From: JAFDED01 sp964611635
GTDB taxonomy: Bacteria > Desulfobacterota > JAFDED01
DNA length: 56,055 nt
NCBI GenBank assembly: GCA_964611635.1
Contig: CAZTAS010000003.1
Location: 1 to 56,055 of the forward strand
Direction: 5' to 3'
Numbering within the stretch: position 1 is the stretch's first letter; each line of letters begins with the position of its first letter. A program made the position numbers and the translations under genes. Below are positions 25,767 through 35,007 of the stretch, piece by piece. The notes under the pieces are model-generated. The model saw nothing but the letters and a program-made list of their open reading frames with translations, had not been told where the DNA came from and did no database searches.

Positions 25767-26157
25767 AAATTCAAGTTCAAAAACAAGCTTTATAGCCTGG
25801 ATGCTTCAGTGGTCAGTCTGTGTTTGAGTCTTTTCCCCTGGTTCTGACCGACAACTTTAAGCTATCGGCCAAAACTATTGCCGATATCTACAAGGAGCGC
25901 CGGCAAATCGAGGCCTTCTTCCGCTGGATATTAAGCAAAATCTTAAAATCAAGGCCTTCCTGGGCAACTCCCAAAATGCAGTCCTGACGCAAATATACAT
26001 CGCATTGATCGTCTATTTGCTGCTCTGTTATATCAAATTCCTTTGCAATATAAGCATAAGCTTCCAGCGTTTGCTACAAATATTACAGCTTAATCAGAAG
26101 GTGCACCATACAGGAACTCTTAAAACCGCCAGAAAAACAGCGCGAAAGTCAATATGA
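25761..26157 (+). pseudogene. IS4-family transposase remnant with internal deletion
   Basis: Two separated parts of an IS4-type DDE transposase are joined. The first, KHKFKFKNKLYSLDASVVSL to LSLFPW, holds the first catalytic Asp block. It jumps straight to VLTDNFKLSAKTIADIY, which belongs near the C-terminal YREK/glutamate block (KERRQIEAFFRW). The middle, with the second Asp, is missing. A two-base insertion then shifts the frame before KQNLKIKAFLGNSQNAVLTQ, and the end runs to a TGA at 26155-26157. It overlaps the start of the ABC permease on the other strand. Confidence 0.8.
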
Positions 26158-26158
26158 T

Positions 26159-26544
26159 ATCAATCAGTTAAATCTATGTTTCGCCTAACCGGACAGAAAT
26201 GATTTTCTATATATTTAAGGGTCGGGACATCTCTGCAATCTCTCAAGAGATAAAATTCACTGCTGCATTTCCCTTTCAATGTCTTACCATAGCTGAAGTG
26301 GAGATGATAAGGGAAAAGGTGGGAGAGTCATATGTGGAAAGAGATAAGCTTTCTTCCGTGGGGCCTTCACGCAAGAGACCATCTGTCTCATTGGCTACCT
26401 GAAAATCAGCCAATTTTCATAAACCATTCAAATCAATCCGATCCTCAAGGGTGAAGGGAGTAACGCGAGCGACCCACGGCCAAGTGGGATTGATTAGTTT
26501 GTTGTCTTTCTTTCCCATTATTTCCTTCATTTGTATATTAGATA
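26159..26544. other. Gene-free spacer with a small inverted repeat
   Basis: No convincing gene. AATCAATCC (26431-26439) and GGATTGATT (26487-26495) form a 9-bp perfect inverted repeat with a 47-base loop, and lie between the IS4 remnant and the 3' end of the TRAP permease gene; they may act as its terminator or be the end of a lost element. A 67-codon open frame at 26199-26402 has no ribosome-binding site or recognisable sequence. Confidence 0.4.
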
Positions 26545-28407
26545 TTAGATTTTTTCTTCTGATATTCTTATTCTATAACGATAAGTAACGAATAAAATGA
26601 GAATAAGAGCAAGGATTATTCCTATAAGGTTTGTTTGGATTACGGGAGTAATTATAAGAAGAGAGGTTATAAAACATAGAAGCCTCAAACTTCGGTTAAG
26701 AGGCTGAAAAAACCATCCTGAGATAGCCCCGGCAAGTATTAACACCCCTGCTAAGGTCATGGCGAAGCGAAGACTGATAAACCACCAAGATCCTTCCATA
26801 AATAGGGCCGGCTCGAAGATGAAAACAAAAGGAACGATAAAGGCAAGAAAACCTATCCGAACTGCGGCAAATCCAATTCTCATGGCATCTGCTTCTGCTA
26901 TATCGGCTGCTGCATAAGCGGATACTGCCACCGGAGGACTAATCATGGAGAGGACGCCAAAATAAAAAACAAACATGTGAGAGGGAAGAGGGGCAAACCC
27001 GAATTCTTTCATGGCTGGAGCTGCTAGTGTGACCACAATAATGTAAGCCACGGTGGTGGGCGTTCCCAGGCCCATTATGATAGAAGCAATCATAATGAGA
27101 AGAAGACCCACCATCAGGTTTCCGCCGGAAAGGGAAATCACCACACTGGAGAAGGAAAGTCCAATGCCAGTAAGAGTGACTATCCCGATCACAATTCCTG
27201 CTGTTGCGACAGCTGCCGCAATCATTGCGCCTCTACGGGCAGAGGTGACCAAAGCCTCTAAGAAGGTTTTCGGAGTAAAACGGGTTCCCTTCTTAATGAA
27301 ACTAAGTCCCAGAGCAATCAAAATAGCGATAAAGGCAGCCCGAAAAGCAGTATATCCCTGAAGGAGCACTATTACCAAGAACACTATAGGGAGAAGAAGA
27401 TAGAGCCGGGGAATAACCTCACGATAGGAAGGCAGCTCTTCTCTCTTTAAGCCCTTGATTCCTGTCTTAGCTGCCTCGAAGTCTAGCACGAATAAAAGGG
27501 TGGCAAAGTAGAGGAGGGCAGGAAGGAGAGCTGCCTTGCACACCTGGATGTAGGGAATTCCAAGTAACTCTGCCATGAGAAAAGCAGCTGCTCCCATTAC
27601 TGGGGGCATAATCTGTCCTCCAGTGGAAGCAACAGCCTCAACCGCCCCAGCAATGTGGCTCTTATACCCGATTCTTTTCATCATAGGAATAGTAAGGGAA
27701 CCGGTGGCATAGACATTGGCTACAGCGCTTCCAGATATAGATCCGAAGAAAGCGGAAGAGATAACGGCAATTTTAGCAGCTCCTCCTCGGGTGTGCCCTG
27801 CCAGAAGTTTCCCCAGATCCATAATAAAATCTCCAACACCGGTGAATTCCAGAAATGTACCAAGGATAATGAAAAGAATAATGTAAGTGGAAGATATTCC
27901 TAAGGGAAGACCGTAGATTCCGTCTAGCCCATAGGATTGATAATCGATTACATCTATTAAAGAAAAACCTCTGTGAGCTATCACCATGGGAAGATAGGGA
28001 CCTATAAAGGCATATGCTAATGAGAGAGCAGCCACGGCACTCAGCGGCCATCCTATTGCTCTTCTGTTTAACTCGAGGATAAGAAGAATACCAATTCCTC
28101 CTATGATCAAGTCCAGCGTAGAAAGGGGAGTAACCAAACTCTGGCGCAATGCTATCTCATTACAGTTGTAAACAATGTACCCGAAACAAAGAGCGGAAAG
28201 AAGAGCCATCACAAACTCCGGAATTCCCACCTTTTTCCCTTTAATTGCTGGTAAAAAGAGAAAGCCGATGACAGCGGCAAATGTAAAATGGACGGAACGC
28301 TGAAGTTGAGCAATAAACACGCCAAAGGCGGCGGTGTAAAAATGAAAAAAAATGAAACTCACCGACAACGCAGCGATGATCCAGCGAAGAGCTCTTTCGG
28401 TGGCCAT
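26545..28407 (-). CDS. TAXI-type TRAP transporter fused permease (DctQM)
   Basis: Integral membrane protein of 620 residues that drives sodium- or proton-coupled uptake of an acidic solute. It combines the small (4-TM) and large (12-TM) TRAP permeases, as in TAXI systems. Diagnostic parts are DVIDYQSYGLDGIYGLPLG, the AVANVYATGSLTIPMMKRIG segment with SISGSAVAN, ASTGGQIMPPVMGAAAFLMA, and GLGTPTTVAYIIV. About 16 hydrophobic segments can be counted. The gene lies 120 bases downstream of its binding protein on the same strand. The start follows GAGGAAAA. Downstream is a gene-free spacer. Confidence 0.93.
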   Translation of the reverse strand: MATERALRWIIAALSVSFIFFHFYTAAFGVFIAQLQRSVHFTFAAVIGFLFLPAIKGKKVGIPEFVMALLSALCFGYIVYNCNEIALRQSLVTPLSTLDLIIGGIGILLILELNRRAIGWPLSAVAALSLAYAFIGPYLPMVIAHRGFSLIDVIDYQSYGLDGIYGLPLGISSTYIILFIILGTFLEFTGVGDFIMDLGKLLAGHTRGGAAKIAVISSAFFGSISGSAVANVYATGSLTIPMMKRIGYKSHIAGAVEAVASTGGQIMPPVMGAAAFLMAELLGIPYIQVCKAALLPALLYFATLLFVLDFEAAKTGIKGLKREELPSYREVIPRLYLLLPIVFLVIVLLQGYTAFRAAFIAILIALGLSFIKKGTRFTPKTFLEALVTSARRGAMIAAAVATAGIVIGIVTLTGIGLSFSSVVISLSGGNLMVGLLLIMIASIIMGLGTPTTVAYIIVVTLAAPAMKEFGFAPLPSHMFVFYFGVLSMISPPVAVSAYAAADIAEADAMRIGFAAVRIGFLAFIVPFVFIFEPALFMEGSWWFISLRFAMTLAGVLILAGAISGWFFQPLNRSLRLLCFITSLLIITPVIQTNLIGIILALILILFVTYRYRIRISEEKI

Positions 28408-28526
28408 GATAACTTTTCCTCATGTCATGTATAAAAAAATGAATATAGGAAAGGCAGGAGAGAAAAGATTTTTCTCCCCTTCATCCTTTCCTGATCAACC
28501 TGTTTTTGTTTTCATGGCTCCGCAGC

Positions 28527-29510
28527 CTATTTAATATCCCCACGCTCTCGGAAGTATCGAAGAGCCCCAGGATGGATAGGTCCTCCGGTGACCTGGTAGG
28601 CTTTATCAGGTGTGAAATACTTATAGGTTCTACTCACCGCCCTAATACGATCCGGGTGAGTGAGGATAGCCTTGGTAATCATATAGGCTATCTCCTCAGG
28701 AATGTCTTTTCGAGTAAAGATAATGATCGACTCAGTCATAATAGGAGTATCTTCTTTGACGAAATACCAGGTATTTTTGGGTATCACTGCCCTCCCGTAT
28801 TTGAACTTCTCCTGGAGAGCATTTAACACTGATTCCTTTATGGGCAGCAGCTTCATCTTTCGGGCAATAGTTAATTCAATAATGGCCGGAGATGTAGTGG
28901 GCCCACACCAAGCATCAGCATGACCGTCTTTGATTAGGGAGCTGGCTTCTGCATAGGACACGAAGTTAACCTTTCCCCCCCATGAACGGATGTCATCAAA
29001 GCTAATTCCATACTCCCCGAGCATTTTCTCAGCAGCCACTGAGGGAGAACTGGCCCTGGGTGAGGTAAGGATTCGGATAGGGATTTTCTTATCCTTGATC
29101 TCCTGTATAGAGTTGATCGGGCTATTTTCTCTCACCAGGAATACACTCATATAGATATTTGTAAGAAAAGCCAGTGCCATTAATTTCTCATGAGGTTCCT
29201 TGTCTTTAAACGCACCAATTCCGTTACGCGCCTCATAGAAAAGTCGGTTCATAGTAAATCCTACATCTGCTTTTCCTTGATTCACTTTGCTAGGATTTGA
29301 TAAAGAACCTCCGGTAGTGACTGTGACTTTGATACCTGGAAGCTCATTTTTAATCAAATCGGATAATGTTCCACCAAAGATGTACCAACTTCCTCCAATG
29401 GGGCCGGAACTGATGGTGAGAAACTTTAATTTGGCCCAAGCAGGAGTTATACTTAAAATAAGAATCAAAAACAGACTTCCAGCAAAAATCGCCATTCTTT
29501 TTCCTTTCAT
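28527..29510 (-). CDS. TAXI-family TRAP solute-binding protein
   Basis: Periplasmic binding protein of the TRAP-associated extracytoplasmic immunogenic (TAXI) family, 327 residues, that delivers the ligand to the fused permease encoded next to it. A signal peptide (MAIFAGSLFLILILSITPAWA) is followed by the family start FLTISSGPIGGSWYIFGG and TVTTGGSLSNPSKVNQGKAD. The C-terminus carries the usual ligand-binding lobe. The start follows GGAGG by 7 bases. Members bind glutamate, glutamine, dicarboxylates or aromatic acids; the ligand here cannot be told. The upstream cluster of amino-acid-type enzymes fits an amino or dicarboxylic acid. Confidence 0.93.
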   Translation of the reverse strand: MKGKRMAIFAGSLFLILILSITPAWAKLKFLTISSGPIGGSWYIFGGTLSDLIKNELPGIKVTVTTGGSLSNPSKVNQGKADVGFTMNRLFYEARNGIGAFKDKEPHEKLMALAFLTNIYMSVFLVRENSPINSIQEIKDKKIPIRILTSPRASSPSVAAEKMLGEYGISFDDIRSWGGKVNFVSYAEASSLIKDGHADAWCGPTTSPAIIELTIARKMKLLPIKESVLNALQEKFKYGRAVIPKNTWYFVKEDTPIMTESIIIFTRKDIPEEIAYMITKAILTHPDRIRAVSRTYKYFTPDKAYQVTGGPIHPGALRYFRERGDIK

Positions 29511-29737
29511 ATCAAACCTCCTTCTTTGTTAATATATAAGTAGGGTTAGATAAGGTATGTTATTTTTTCATTATCTTTAATGTTTCAGCTTTATTTACTA
29601 TCATTTCTTAAATCGAGGGAGATAGGGCCTCTCTTTGTTTTGGCGATATTCGTCTTTCACCATGCTGGATCGTTTACCATAGGGAATCTATTCACAAACT
29701 TTGGAGACCACTTTGCAAAAACGGATAGATGCCAATC

Positions 29738-30130
29738 TCATTCATAAACAACGAGATGGACATTGATGGGGAACCAAGCCTCGCTCCCATACCCGAGACC
29801 CCCTCCCTGCACGGGTCCATCATGCCGGGAGACGGCTATATGAATATGGCTCATCCGGTCTTTATGCGCAGAAGCGGATCCAACAGCACCCATTAAAGAA
29901 ACAATTTCAAAAGGACCTTCCAGCTCTTTTTTATCTGTCTTGCGATGCTGCTTATCTATGGATGCGGGATTGGAGAACACTACCTTACTCAGGCTGCCGA
30001 AAGCGCTAATGACGATGGCGCTTCCTCCCACTTCTTTCATGGCGCTTTCTATTTTTCCCCGAAGACATTCTCCCTGCTCTATCCTCACAGAAATGATCTC
30101 TTTTGGCTTGTGACGTCCGATAGTTTCCAT
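29738..30130 (-). CDS. PPC/DUF296-domain protein
   Basis: Small protein of 130 residues made of one PPC (plant and prokaryote conserved) domain. The sequence runs VRIEQGECLRGKIESAMKEV, VISAFGSL, LMGAVGS, HIHIAVSRHDG and VQGGGLGYG. The last block is normally GGHL with a metal-binding His; Gly stands there instead, so metal binding is altered although HIHIAV is kept. In bacteria these stand-alone proteins are seen beside catabolic and transport genes, and their role is not settled. It is between the TAXI transporter and the Asd-like gene on the same strand. Confidence 0.7.
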   Translation of the reverse strand: METIGRHKPKEIISVRIEQGECLRGKIESAMKEVGGSAIVISAFGSLSKVVFSNPASIDKQHRKTDKKELEGPFEIVSLMGAVGSASAHKDRMSHIHIAVSRHDGPVQGGGLGYGSEAWFPINVHLVVYE

Positions 30131-30193
30131 TTTTCCAATACCTCATGCTGTAATCAAATAGCCTGCCGGTTCATTCATAGCCTTTTTGCTACA

Positions 30194-31282
30194 CTACAGT
30201 AAACCCTTCTTATAAAGCAATTCAGCATTTAAGATCGTATTTCCAGCCGTGCCTCGAACCATGTTATCACCGCAGACTATCCACTTGATTCCATTTGTGA
30301 ACACAGGATCTTTCCTAATCCTGCCCACACTCACAATCATGCCATTTCCCAGACCACGATCAAGACGAGGCTGGGGACGATCTTCCTGTTCGAGGACTAC
30401 AATGGGCTTTTCGGGCGCGCTGGGCAAACCGAGTTCCTGGGCGGGGCCACGGAAGCCGGCGAAAACCTTTTTGGCTTCCTCCACGGTCAGCGGTTTCTCT
30501 GTTTCTGCAAACATACAAATTGTATGACCATTGATTATTGGAATCCTATTGCATGAGCTACTGATGGGTATTGGGTTGGAAACAACTTGGCCGTTTTTAA
30601 TTGTCCCCAGAATTTTTGGTCCCTCTGTCTCCAGTTTGTCCTCCTCCAGCTTGATGTAGGGAATGAAGTTCTCTACTATGGCTAAAGACGGTATGCCTTC
30701 GGGACCAGCGCCTGATAAAGCCTGCAGGGTTACCTGGAAACACCTCTTTATTCCAAAGGTATCAATAATCGGCTTCATTGACATAACGATGATGGTGACA
30801 GTGCATACCGGGTTGGAAACGATAAAGCTCTTCCAACCTTTTTTCTTCTTCTGATCCTCCAGAATGCTCAGGTGATCCGCATTGATTTCCGGCACAACCA
30901 GAGGAATATCCGGGTCATTCCTTAAACCTGGCGATTCGCTCACTACCGGGATTCCTGCCTTTGCGAATTTGGGATCAAGTTCAGGAGAAAGCATGGGAGG
31001 AAGAGCTGAAATCACCAGTTTTATATCTCCGACTTTGCCCAGTGCATCTGGATCAGCGGTCGAGAGAGTCATTTTCCCAAGAGCCTCGGGAAGATCACCT
31101 GGTCCGTACCACTTCATGCATTCGGAAAACGGCTTTCCCTGGTGTTCAGGATTATCAGAAATCAAAGCAGCCAGATTAAAGTAAGGATGCCCCTCAAAAA
31201 GTTTCCTCGCGATGCGCTGAGCCACCCATCCAAATCCGGTTTTTCCTGTAACTCCCATTACGGCTACATCGACTTTCGCCAT
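30194..31282 (-). CDS. Aspartate-semialdehyde dehydrogenase-like protein (archaeal-type Asd family)
   Basis: NAD(P)-dependent dehydrogenase of the Asd fold, 362 residues. A Rossmann start (VAVMGVTGKTGFGWVAQ) and the catalytic Cys in SNPVCTVT are seen, followed by LSGAGPEG and CNRIPIINGHT, which replaces the usual N-x-x-x-x-DGH segment of Asd. The GATGxVG loop is altered to GVTGKTG. The archaeal Asd family also contains malonyl-CoA reductases, so a role in reducing or oxidising a CoA ester is possible. It is encoded with a RidA protein, an aminotransferase and a cupin in a catabolic-looking cluster rather than with lysine or threonine genes. Substrate not known. Confidence 0.8.
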   Translation of the reverse strand: MAKVDVAVMGVTGKTGFGWVAQRIARKLFEGHPYFNLAALISDNPEHQGKPFSECMKWYGPGDLPEALGKMTLSTADPDALGKVGDIKLVISALPPMLSPELDPKFAKAGIPVVSESPGLRNDPDIPLVVPEINADHLSILEDQKKKKGWKSFIVSNPVCTVTIIVMSMKPIIDTFGIKRCFQVTLQALSGAGPEGIPSLAIVENFIPYIKLEEDKLETEGPKILGTIKNGQVVSNPIPISSSCNRIPIINGHTICMFAETEKPLTVEEAKKVFAGFRGPAQELGLPSAPEKPIVVLEQEDRPQPRLDRGLGNGMIVSVGRIRKDPVFTNGIKWIVCGDNMVRGTAGNTILNAELLYKKGLL

Positions 31283-31417
31283 TTTTCATGCCTCCATTGT
31301 CTGAAATAATCTCTTGTTATCGTGTAACATCAACATTACATTCTTTTTTTGGTAATATCTTTCGGCTCGAGGTCATAGCCCCACCGAGCTGTGAACAAAG
31401 CATAATTGCCTCAAGGC

Positions 31418-31798
31418 TCACTTGTCCTCCACATGGGCGATCACTTCAATCTCGACCATCATCTGGGGGCGAGCCAAATCAGCTATGATACAAGCTCTAG
31501 CAGGAGCTGTGTCCGGGAAATAGCTGTAATAAACTTCATTCATTCCAGAAACGTAATCCCTGCTTGTCACGAATACAGTACACTTGTCGATATTGTCCAA
31601 TGAGGAACCACAAGCCTTCAGGGTGGTCTTTATGTTTTCCATGGCCTGCTTTGTTTGCTCCTGGATGGTATTCCCTACAACCTCACCCGTATCCCAGTTA
31701 AAGGATACTCCTGAAGTGAAAATAATATCTCCCACTCTAACGGCCTGTGCATTCCTAGTAGGCTTCTTCCTTGGGGCACCTAAGACAATTCGTCCCAT
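31418..31798 (-). CDS. RidA/YjgF-family protein
   Basis: Small trimeric protein, 126 residues, of the Rid family. RidA proteins hydrolyse enamine or imine intermediates made by PLP enzymes and so protect the cell from them. The family segments GDIIFTSGVSFNWDTGEVV, IKTTLKACGSSLDNIDKCTV and the C-terminal PARACIIADLARPQMMVEIEV are present; the Arg in PARACI is the ligand-binding arginine of true RidA. It sits 135 bases downstream of the Asd-like gene's side of the cluster and near an aminotransferase, which fits clean-up of an enamine. Confidence 0.9.
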   Translation of the reverse strand: MGRIVLGAPRKKPTRNAQAVRVGDIIFTSGVSFNWDTGEVVGNTIQEQTKQAMENIKTTLKACGSSLDNIDKCTVFVTSRDYVSGMNEVYYSYFPDTAPARACIIADLARPQMMVEIEVIAHVEDK

Positions 31799-32100
31799 TC
31801 TATACTCCTTTCATTTCTTGGATTAAAATTTTTTCTCATTTTCATCGCACATTTTATGGTTTCGGATTTATAATAGCCGTCAGGAAAATACGCCGCCCAC
31901 AAAGTTCGCAAGCTGAACTCTCACTACTATAGCTCTTGCTACTTCGACCTTTCTAAACTGTGTCCAATTTTTTTATCACCCCTTTTACACTAAATTTGAG
32001 AAATAAGAAAGAGATTATTCCGCTCGTCCCATGATATTAGATTGTAAGTCATCATTTGTGAGCCATCGTATTGATGTTCGAGAATAAATCTTCATCAGAT
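31799..32100. other. Gene-free spacer between RidA and the aminotransferase
   Basis: About 300 bases without a credible gene. On the minus strand an AT-rich stretch near 31800-31870 precedes the RidA gene and may hold its promoter; no clear -35/-10 pair was identified. Confidence 0.3.
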
Positions 32101-33261
32101 CTATGATGCGAATTTCTTCAGCCGTTTCATGGCTTCTACAAGCCGCTCGACTGGATGAGTTAGGGCAATGCGCAGATATCCTTCTCCATATTTCCCATAC
32201 ATGGACCCCGGGATCATCCATACGCTGACTTCGTCTAATGCTTTAAAACAGAAGTCTTGAGAAGTATATTTTTTGGGCACTGATGACCAGATATAAAAGG
32301 TTGCCTTTGGACTCTCCACCTCCAGCCCGATCTCCCTGAGGCCTGCCACCACCACATCTCGGCGCTCCTGGAAGGTCCGGTTGCGCTCCTCCATAAAATC
32401 CACCGGGCCGTTTAGAGCCTCCCGGGCGGCCACCTGCATGGGATAAAACATTCCCCGGTCGGCATGGGATGTTATTTTTGCCATTCCCCCAATAACATCC
32501 TTGTGCCCCACAAGCATTCCCGCGCGCCAGCCGCAGCAGTTGTAAGATTTCGATAAGGAATGGAATTCCACTCCAACATCCTTGGCCCCGGCAAATTCAA
32601 GGAAACTCGGCGGCCGGTAACCATCGAAGCAGACCTCGGAATATGGCGCATCGTGCACAACCACTACATCGTGATCTCTTGCCCAGGTGATAAGCTTCTT
32701 ATAGAACTCTGGCGAGGCTACCGCGGCCGTAGGATTGTTAGGGTAGTTTATCCAGATCATTCGTGCCTTGTGGGCCTGTTCGCCAGGAATGGCATCCAGA
32801 TCAGGCATGAAGCCGTTGTCCTTCAATAACGGGACCGACGCAATTTGACCGCCCGCCAACTTCACTCCCGCCTCGTAGGAGGGGTATGAAGGATCAGGAA
32901 TCAGCGCTGTATCACCGACATCCAGCAAACACAGGTGGATGAGAAAGAGCCCCTCGCTGGAGCCCAGAAGGGGAATAACCTCGGTCTCAGTATCAAGCTC
33001 AACCCCGAATCGCCGCCGGTACCACCCGGCAATTGCCTCCTTGAGAGGCTTGTTGGAATAGAAACTCGGGTAATGATGGTGGCTAGGATCACTGACAGCG
33101 TCTCTCAAGGTATCCAGAAGGCGGGGCGGGGGGGTAAAATCGGGGTCGCCAAGACCCAGATTGATAACATCCTTGCCTTCTTCTCTCATTTTGGTCAGCC
33201 GGATGTTCATTTCCGTGCCCAGATAGGCCCTGAAAAGATCCAAACGTTTAGCTGTCCGCAT
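32101..33261 (-). CDS. Class I/II PLP-dependent aminotransferase
   Basis: Aminotransferase of fold type I, 386 residues. It begins with LFRAYLGTEMNIRLTKMREE and INLGLGDPDFTPPP, has NYPNNPT at the PLP-contact segment, DAPYSEVCFDG, and the Schiff-base Lys in SLSKSYNCCGWRAGM. The sequence type is that of LL-diaminopimelate aminotransferase and related alanine or aspartate aminotransferases. ATG 33261 was chosen because AGGAG lies 8 bases upstream; a GTG nine bases earlier lacks spacing. The neighbours (RidA, Asd-like dehydrogenase, cupin) suggest catabolism of an amino compound; diaminopimelate synthesis is an alternative. Confidence 0.9.
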   Translation of the reverse strand: MRTAKRLDLFRAYLGTEMNIRLTKMREEGKDVINLGLGDPDFTPPPRLLDTLRDAVSDPSHHHYPSFYSNKPLKEAIAGWYRRRFGVELDTETEVIPLLGSSEGLFLIHLCLLDVGDTALIPDPSYPSYEAGVKLAGGQIASVPLLKDNGFMPDLDAIPGEQAHKARMIWINYPNNPTAAVASPEFYKKLITWARDHDVVVVHDAPYSEVCFDGYRPPSFLEFAGAKDVGVEFHSLSKSYNCCGWRAGMLVGHKDVIGGMAKITSHADRGMFYPMQVAAREALNGPVDFMEERNRTFQERRDVVVAGLREIGLEVESPKATFYIWSSVPKKYTSQDFCFKALDEVSVWMIPGSMYGKYGEGYLRIALTHPVERLVEAMKRLKKFAS

Positions 33262-33333
33262 AATGTTCACTCCTCTTTGGAATACGAGTTTTATTAGCTG
33301 CGATGGGAGACTTATGACAATTCCTTCAAACTG

Positions 33334-33738
33334 TTAGACGCTCTCGTCTTCATAAACATTTGCAATGCAGCATAAGAAGGTTGCATTTTCAGTGTCGCTA
33401 AGATTTTTCATGCTGTGAGGTTCCATGGTTGGAACGAAAACAAGATCGTTGTGGCCCATTATTTTTTCTTCTATCTTCTCGTCCGTTTTGATGTCATACG
33501 ATGTTACTGAGAGACGTCCGCTCAAAATGTACATGGTTTGATAGTACAGATGGTTGTGAATGGGGATATATCCGCCAGGGCCTATGGTAAAGAACCTGAG
33601 GCCGTATTCCTGGGCCCCTTCCGGGCCAACCTGCGATAGCCATCTGATCCATACATCTTTCACTTCCAGTGGCTTTTTTTTGTACGGATAGGTCTCTATT
33701 TTCGAATCTTGTCTGTCGTTTACATTAATGACATACAT
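33334..33738 (-). CDS. Cupin-domain protein
   Basis: Single-cupin protein of 134 residues. The first cupin motif is G-GYIPIHNH-L-Y-Y-Q-T-M-YILSG; Gln stands where the metal-binding Glu is usual. The second motif (VPTMEPHSMKN) keeps its His. It may bind a metal with altered ligands and act as an isomerase, dioxygenase or small-molecule sensor. ATG 33738 follows GGAGG by 6 bases; an earlier in-frame start lies before the ribosome-binding site. It lies between the aminotransferase and a GntR regulator. Confidence 0.82.
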   Translation of the reverse strand: MYVINVNDRQDSKIETYPYKKKPLEVKDVWIRWLSQVGPEGAQEYGLRFFTIGPGGYIPIHNHLYYQTMYILSGRLSVTSYDIKTDEKIEEKIMGHNDLVFVPTMEPHSMKNLSDTENATFLCCIANVYEDESV

Positions 33739-33996
33739 GAATATCCTCCACTCCAATTTTCTTATGATTCTCTTTTGTTAAGCACTCATCTTGGCCCTAT
33801 GTATGGCCCATCTATGATGTACTTTTGGCAGAGATTCAAAGTTTCGCCCCGTACCGTAATGGAGGTCATCCCCGAGGTTTGATAAGATCCAAAGTCTTTT
33901 TCCATAGCAAGATAAACCCCACACGGCGCATAGAGTTTTTCTTCAGAAACGTGTGTATTTCTTTGTGGCCTTTTTTTGGCTGCAAGATTCCAGCTC

Positions 33997-34632
33997 TCAT
34001 AGAAGTTGGCTTTTAATCTTTTCTATGAAGTACTGAACATGACTTTCCATAAGACGGCCTGCTTTCTCAGCATCCCTCTTTTCAAGAGAAAGGTAAATTT
34101 CCTTCAGTTGATCGATAACTTGTTCGATAGGAATAATCTCGCTTAAAGCGGAATTCCACAGACGTGCGCAGCGGCTGTGAAGATTCTCAAGAATTTCTTG
34201 CAAGATCGGGTTTTGTATGACTTGGCGAATGATCTCATGGAAATGAGCATCTATCTCAATAAGGTTGCGATGACCTTGTTTAATATCTGCTTCTTTGATT
34301 AGGGCGCTGATTTCTTTCAGTTTGTTTCCTGTGATCCGTCTGGCCGCAAGCTCTCCGGCTAACCCTTCCAGCTTGATTTTGACCTCAAAAGCACATCGGA
34401 TCTCATCGATGTCTATAGGTGAAACGTAAGTTCCATAGCGAGGAATGGCGGTGACCAGCTTCATGTCTTCAAGCTTTCGGATGGCCTCTCTCAAAGGGGT
34501 GCGGCTGACTTTGAACTCCTCACAAAGCTCTTTTTCCGAAAGACTCATGCCTGGAGGATACTCGATATAGACAATCCTGTCTCTTAGAGTCTCAAAAATC
34601 TTGCTATGAAGCGGATCTTTCTGAAAATTCAT
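33997..34632 (-). CDS. GntR-family transcriptional regulator (FadR/FCD type)
   Basis: DNA-binding regulator, 211 residues. The N-terminal winged helix reads LRDRIVYIEYPPGMSLSEKELCEE then FKVSRTPLREAIRKLEDMKLV, with the recognition helix at SRTPLREA. The C-terminal FCD domain is all-helical and has the metal-binding pattern (IDAHFHEII and later SHVQYF). FCD proteins bind small carboxylates or acyl groups. It probably controls the cluster of cupin, aminotransferase and RidA genes downstream and possibly the ABC operon. The start is ATG 34632; TTG 34635 is also possible. Confidence 0.9.
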   Translation of the reverse strand: MNFQKDPLHSKIFETLRDRIVYIEYPPGMSLSEKELCEEFKVSRTPLREAIRKLEDMKLVTAIPRYGTYVSPIDIDEIRCAFEVKIKLEGLAGELAARRITGNKLKEISALIKEADIKQGHRNLIEIDAHFHEIIRQVIQNPILQEILENLHSRCARLWNSALSEIIPIEQVIDQLKEIYLSLEKRDAEKAGRLMESHVQYFIEKIKSQLL

Positions 34633-35007
34633 CAAGGTTATTAATAAAATTTCAGTGTTATGTCATAAATATATTTACAATCAGTTTATGTTTTGGACCC
34701 CGATTGTTGTTGATCATCCAATCAAATATGCTATACTGGCGATATTTTTCATAAGTCATGTGATACCTTCTCTGTGGTTAGATAAAGTTGTTAAAAATAC
34801 TTAAAGGTTTTCTTTCTTACGATCTGTATTTTTCAAGCGATCACAACCTTATTTTTCAATATGAACTTGCTATAATTGATGGAAAGCTCCCTCTTTTGAC
34901 TAGCCAAGGAGATTCATCGGCCACCGGCTGAGCAGGTGGCCGATGAATTTTTATAGTGTCAGCGCATAACCATGTTTGACAGCGGTTCAGCGGGTCCGTT
35001 CATGGTC
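34633..35007. other. Spacer upstream of the GntR gene
   Basis: AT-rich spacer of 375 bases. It holds the 14-bp inverted repeat described at 34912-34948 and otherwise shows no gene. The left part may contain the GntR promoter; none was clear. Confidence 0.3.
34912..34948. terminator. Strong 14-bp perfect hairpin after the binding-protein gene
   Basis: ATTCATCGGCCACC (34912-34925) and GGTGGCCGATGAAT (34935-34948) pair perfectly around a 9-base loop, with TTTTT following on the plus strand. It lies 60 bases after the 3' end of the ABC operon on the minus strand. On that strand the T-tract is missing, so the orientation of the signal is unclear. Confidence 0.6.

Noticed and set aside
26199..26402. 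67-codon plus-strand frame between the IS4 remnant and the TRAP permease
   Set aside because: No ribosome-binding site and no recognisable sequence.
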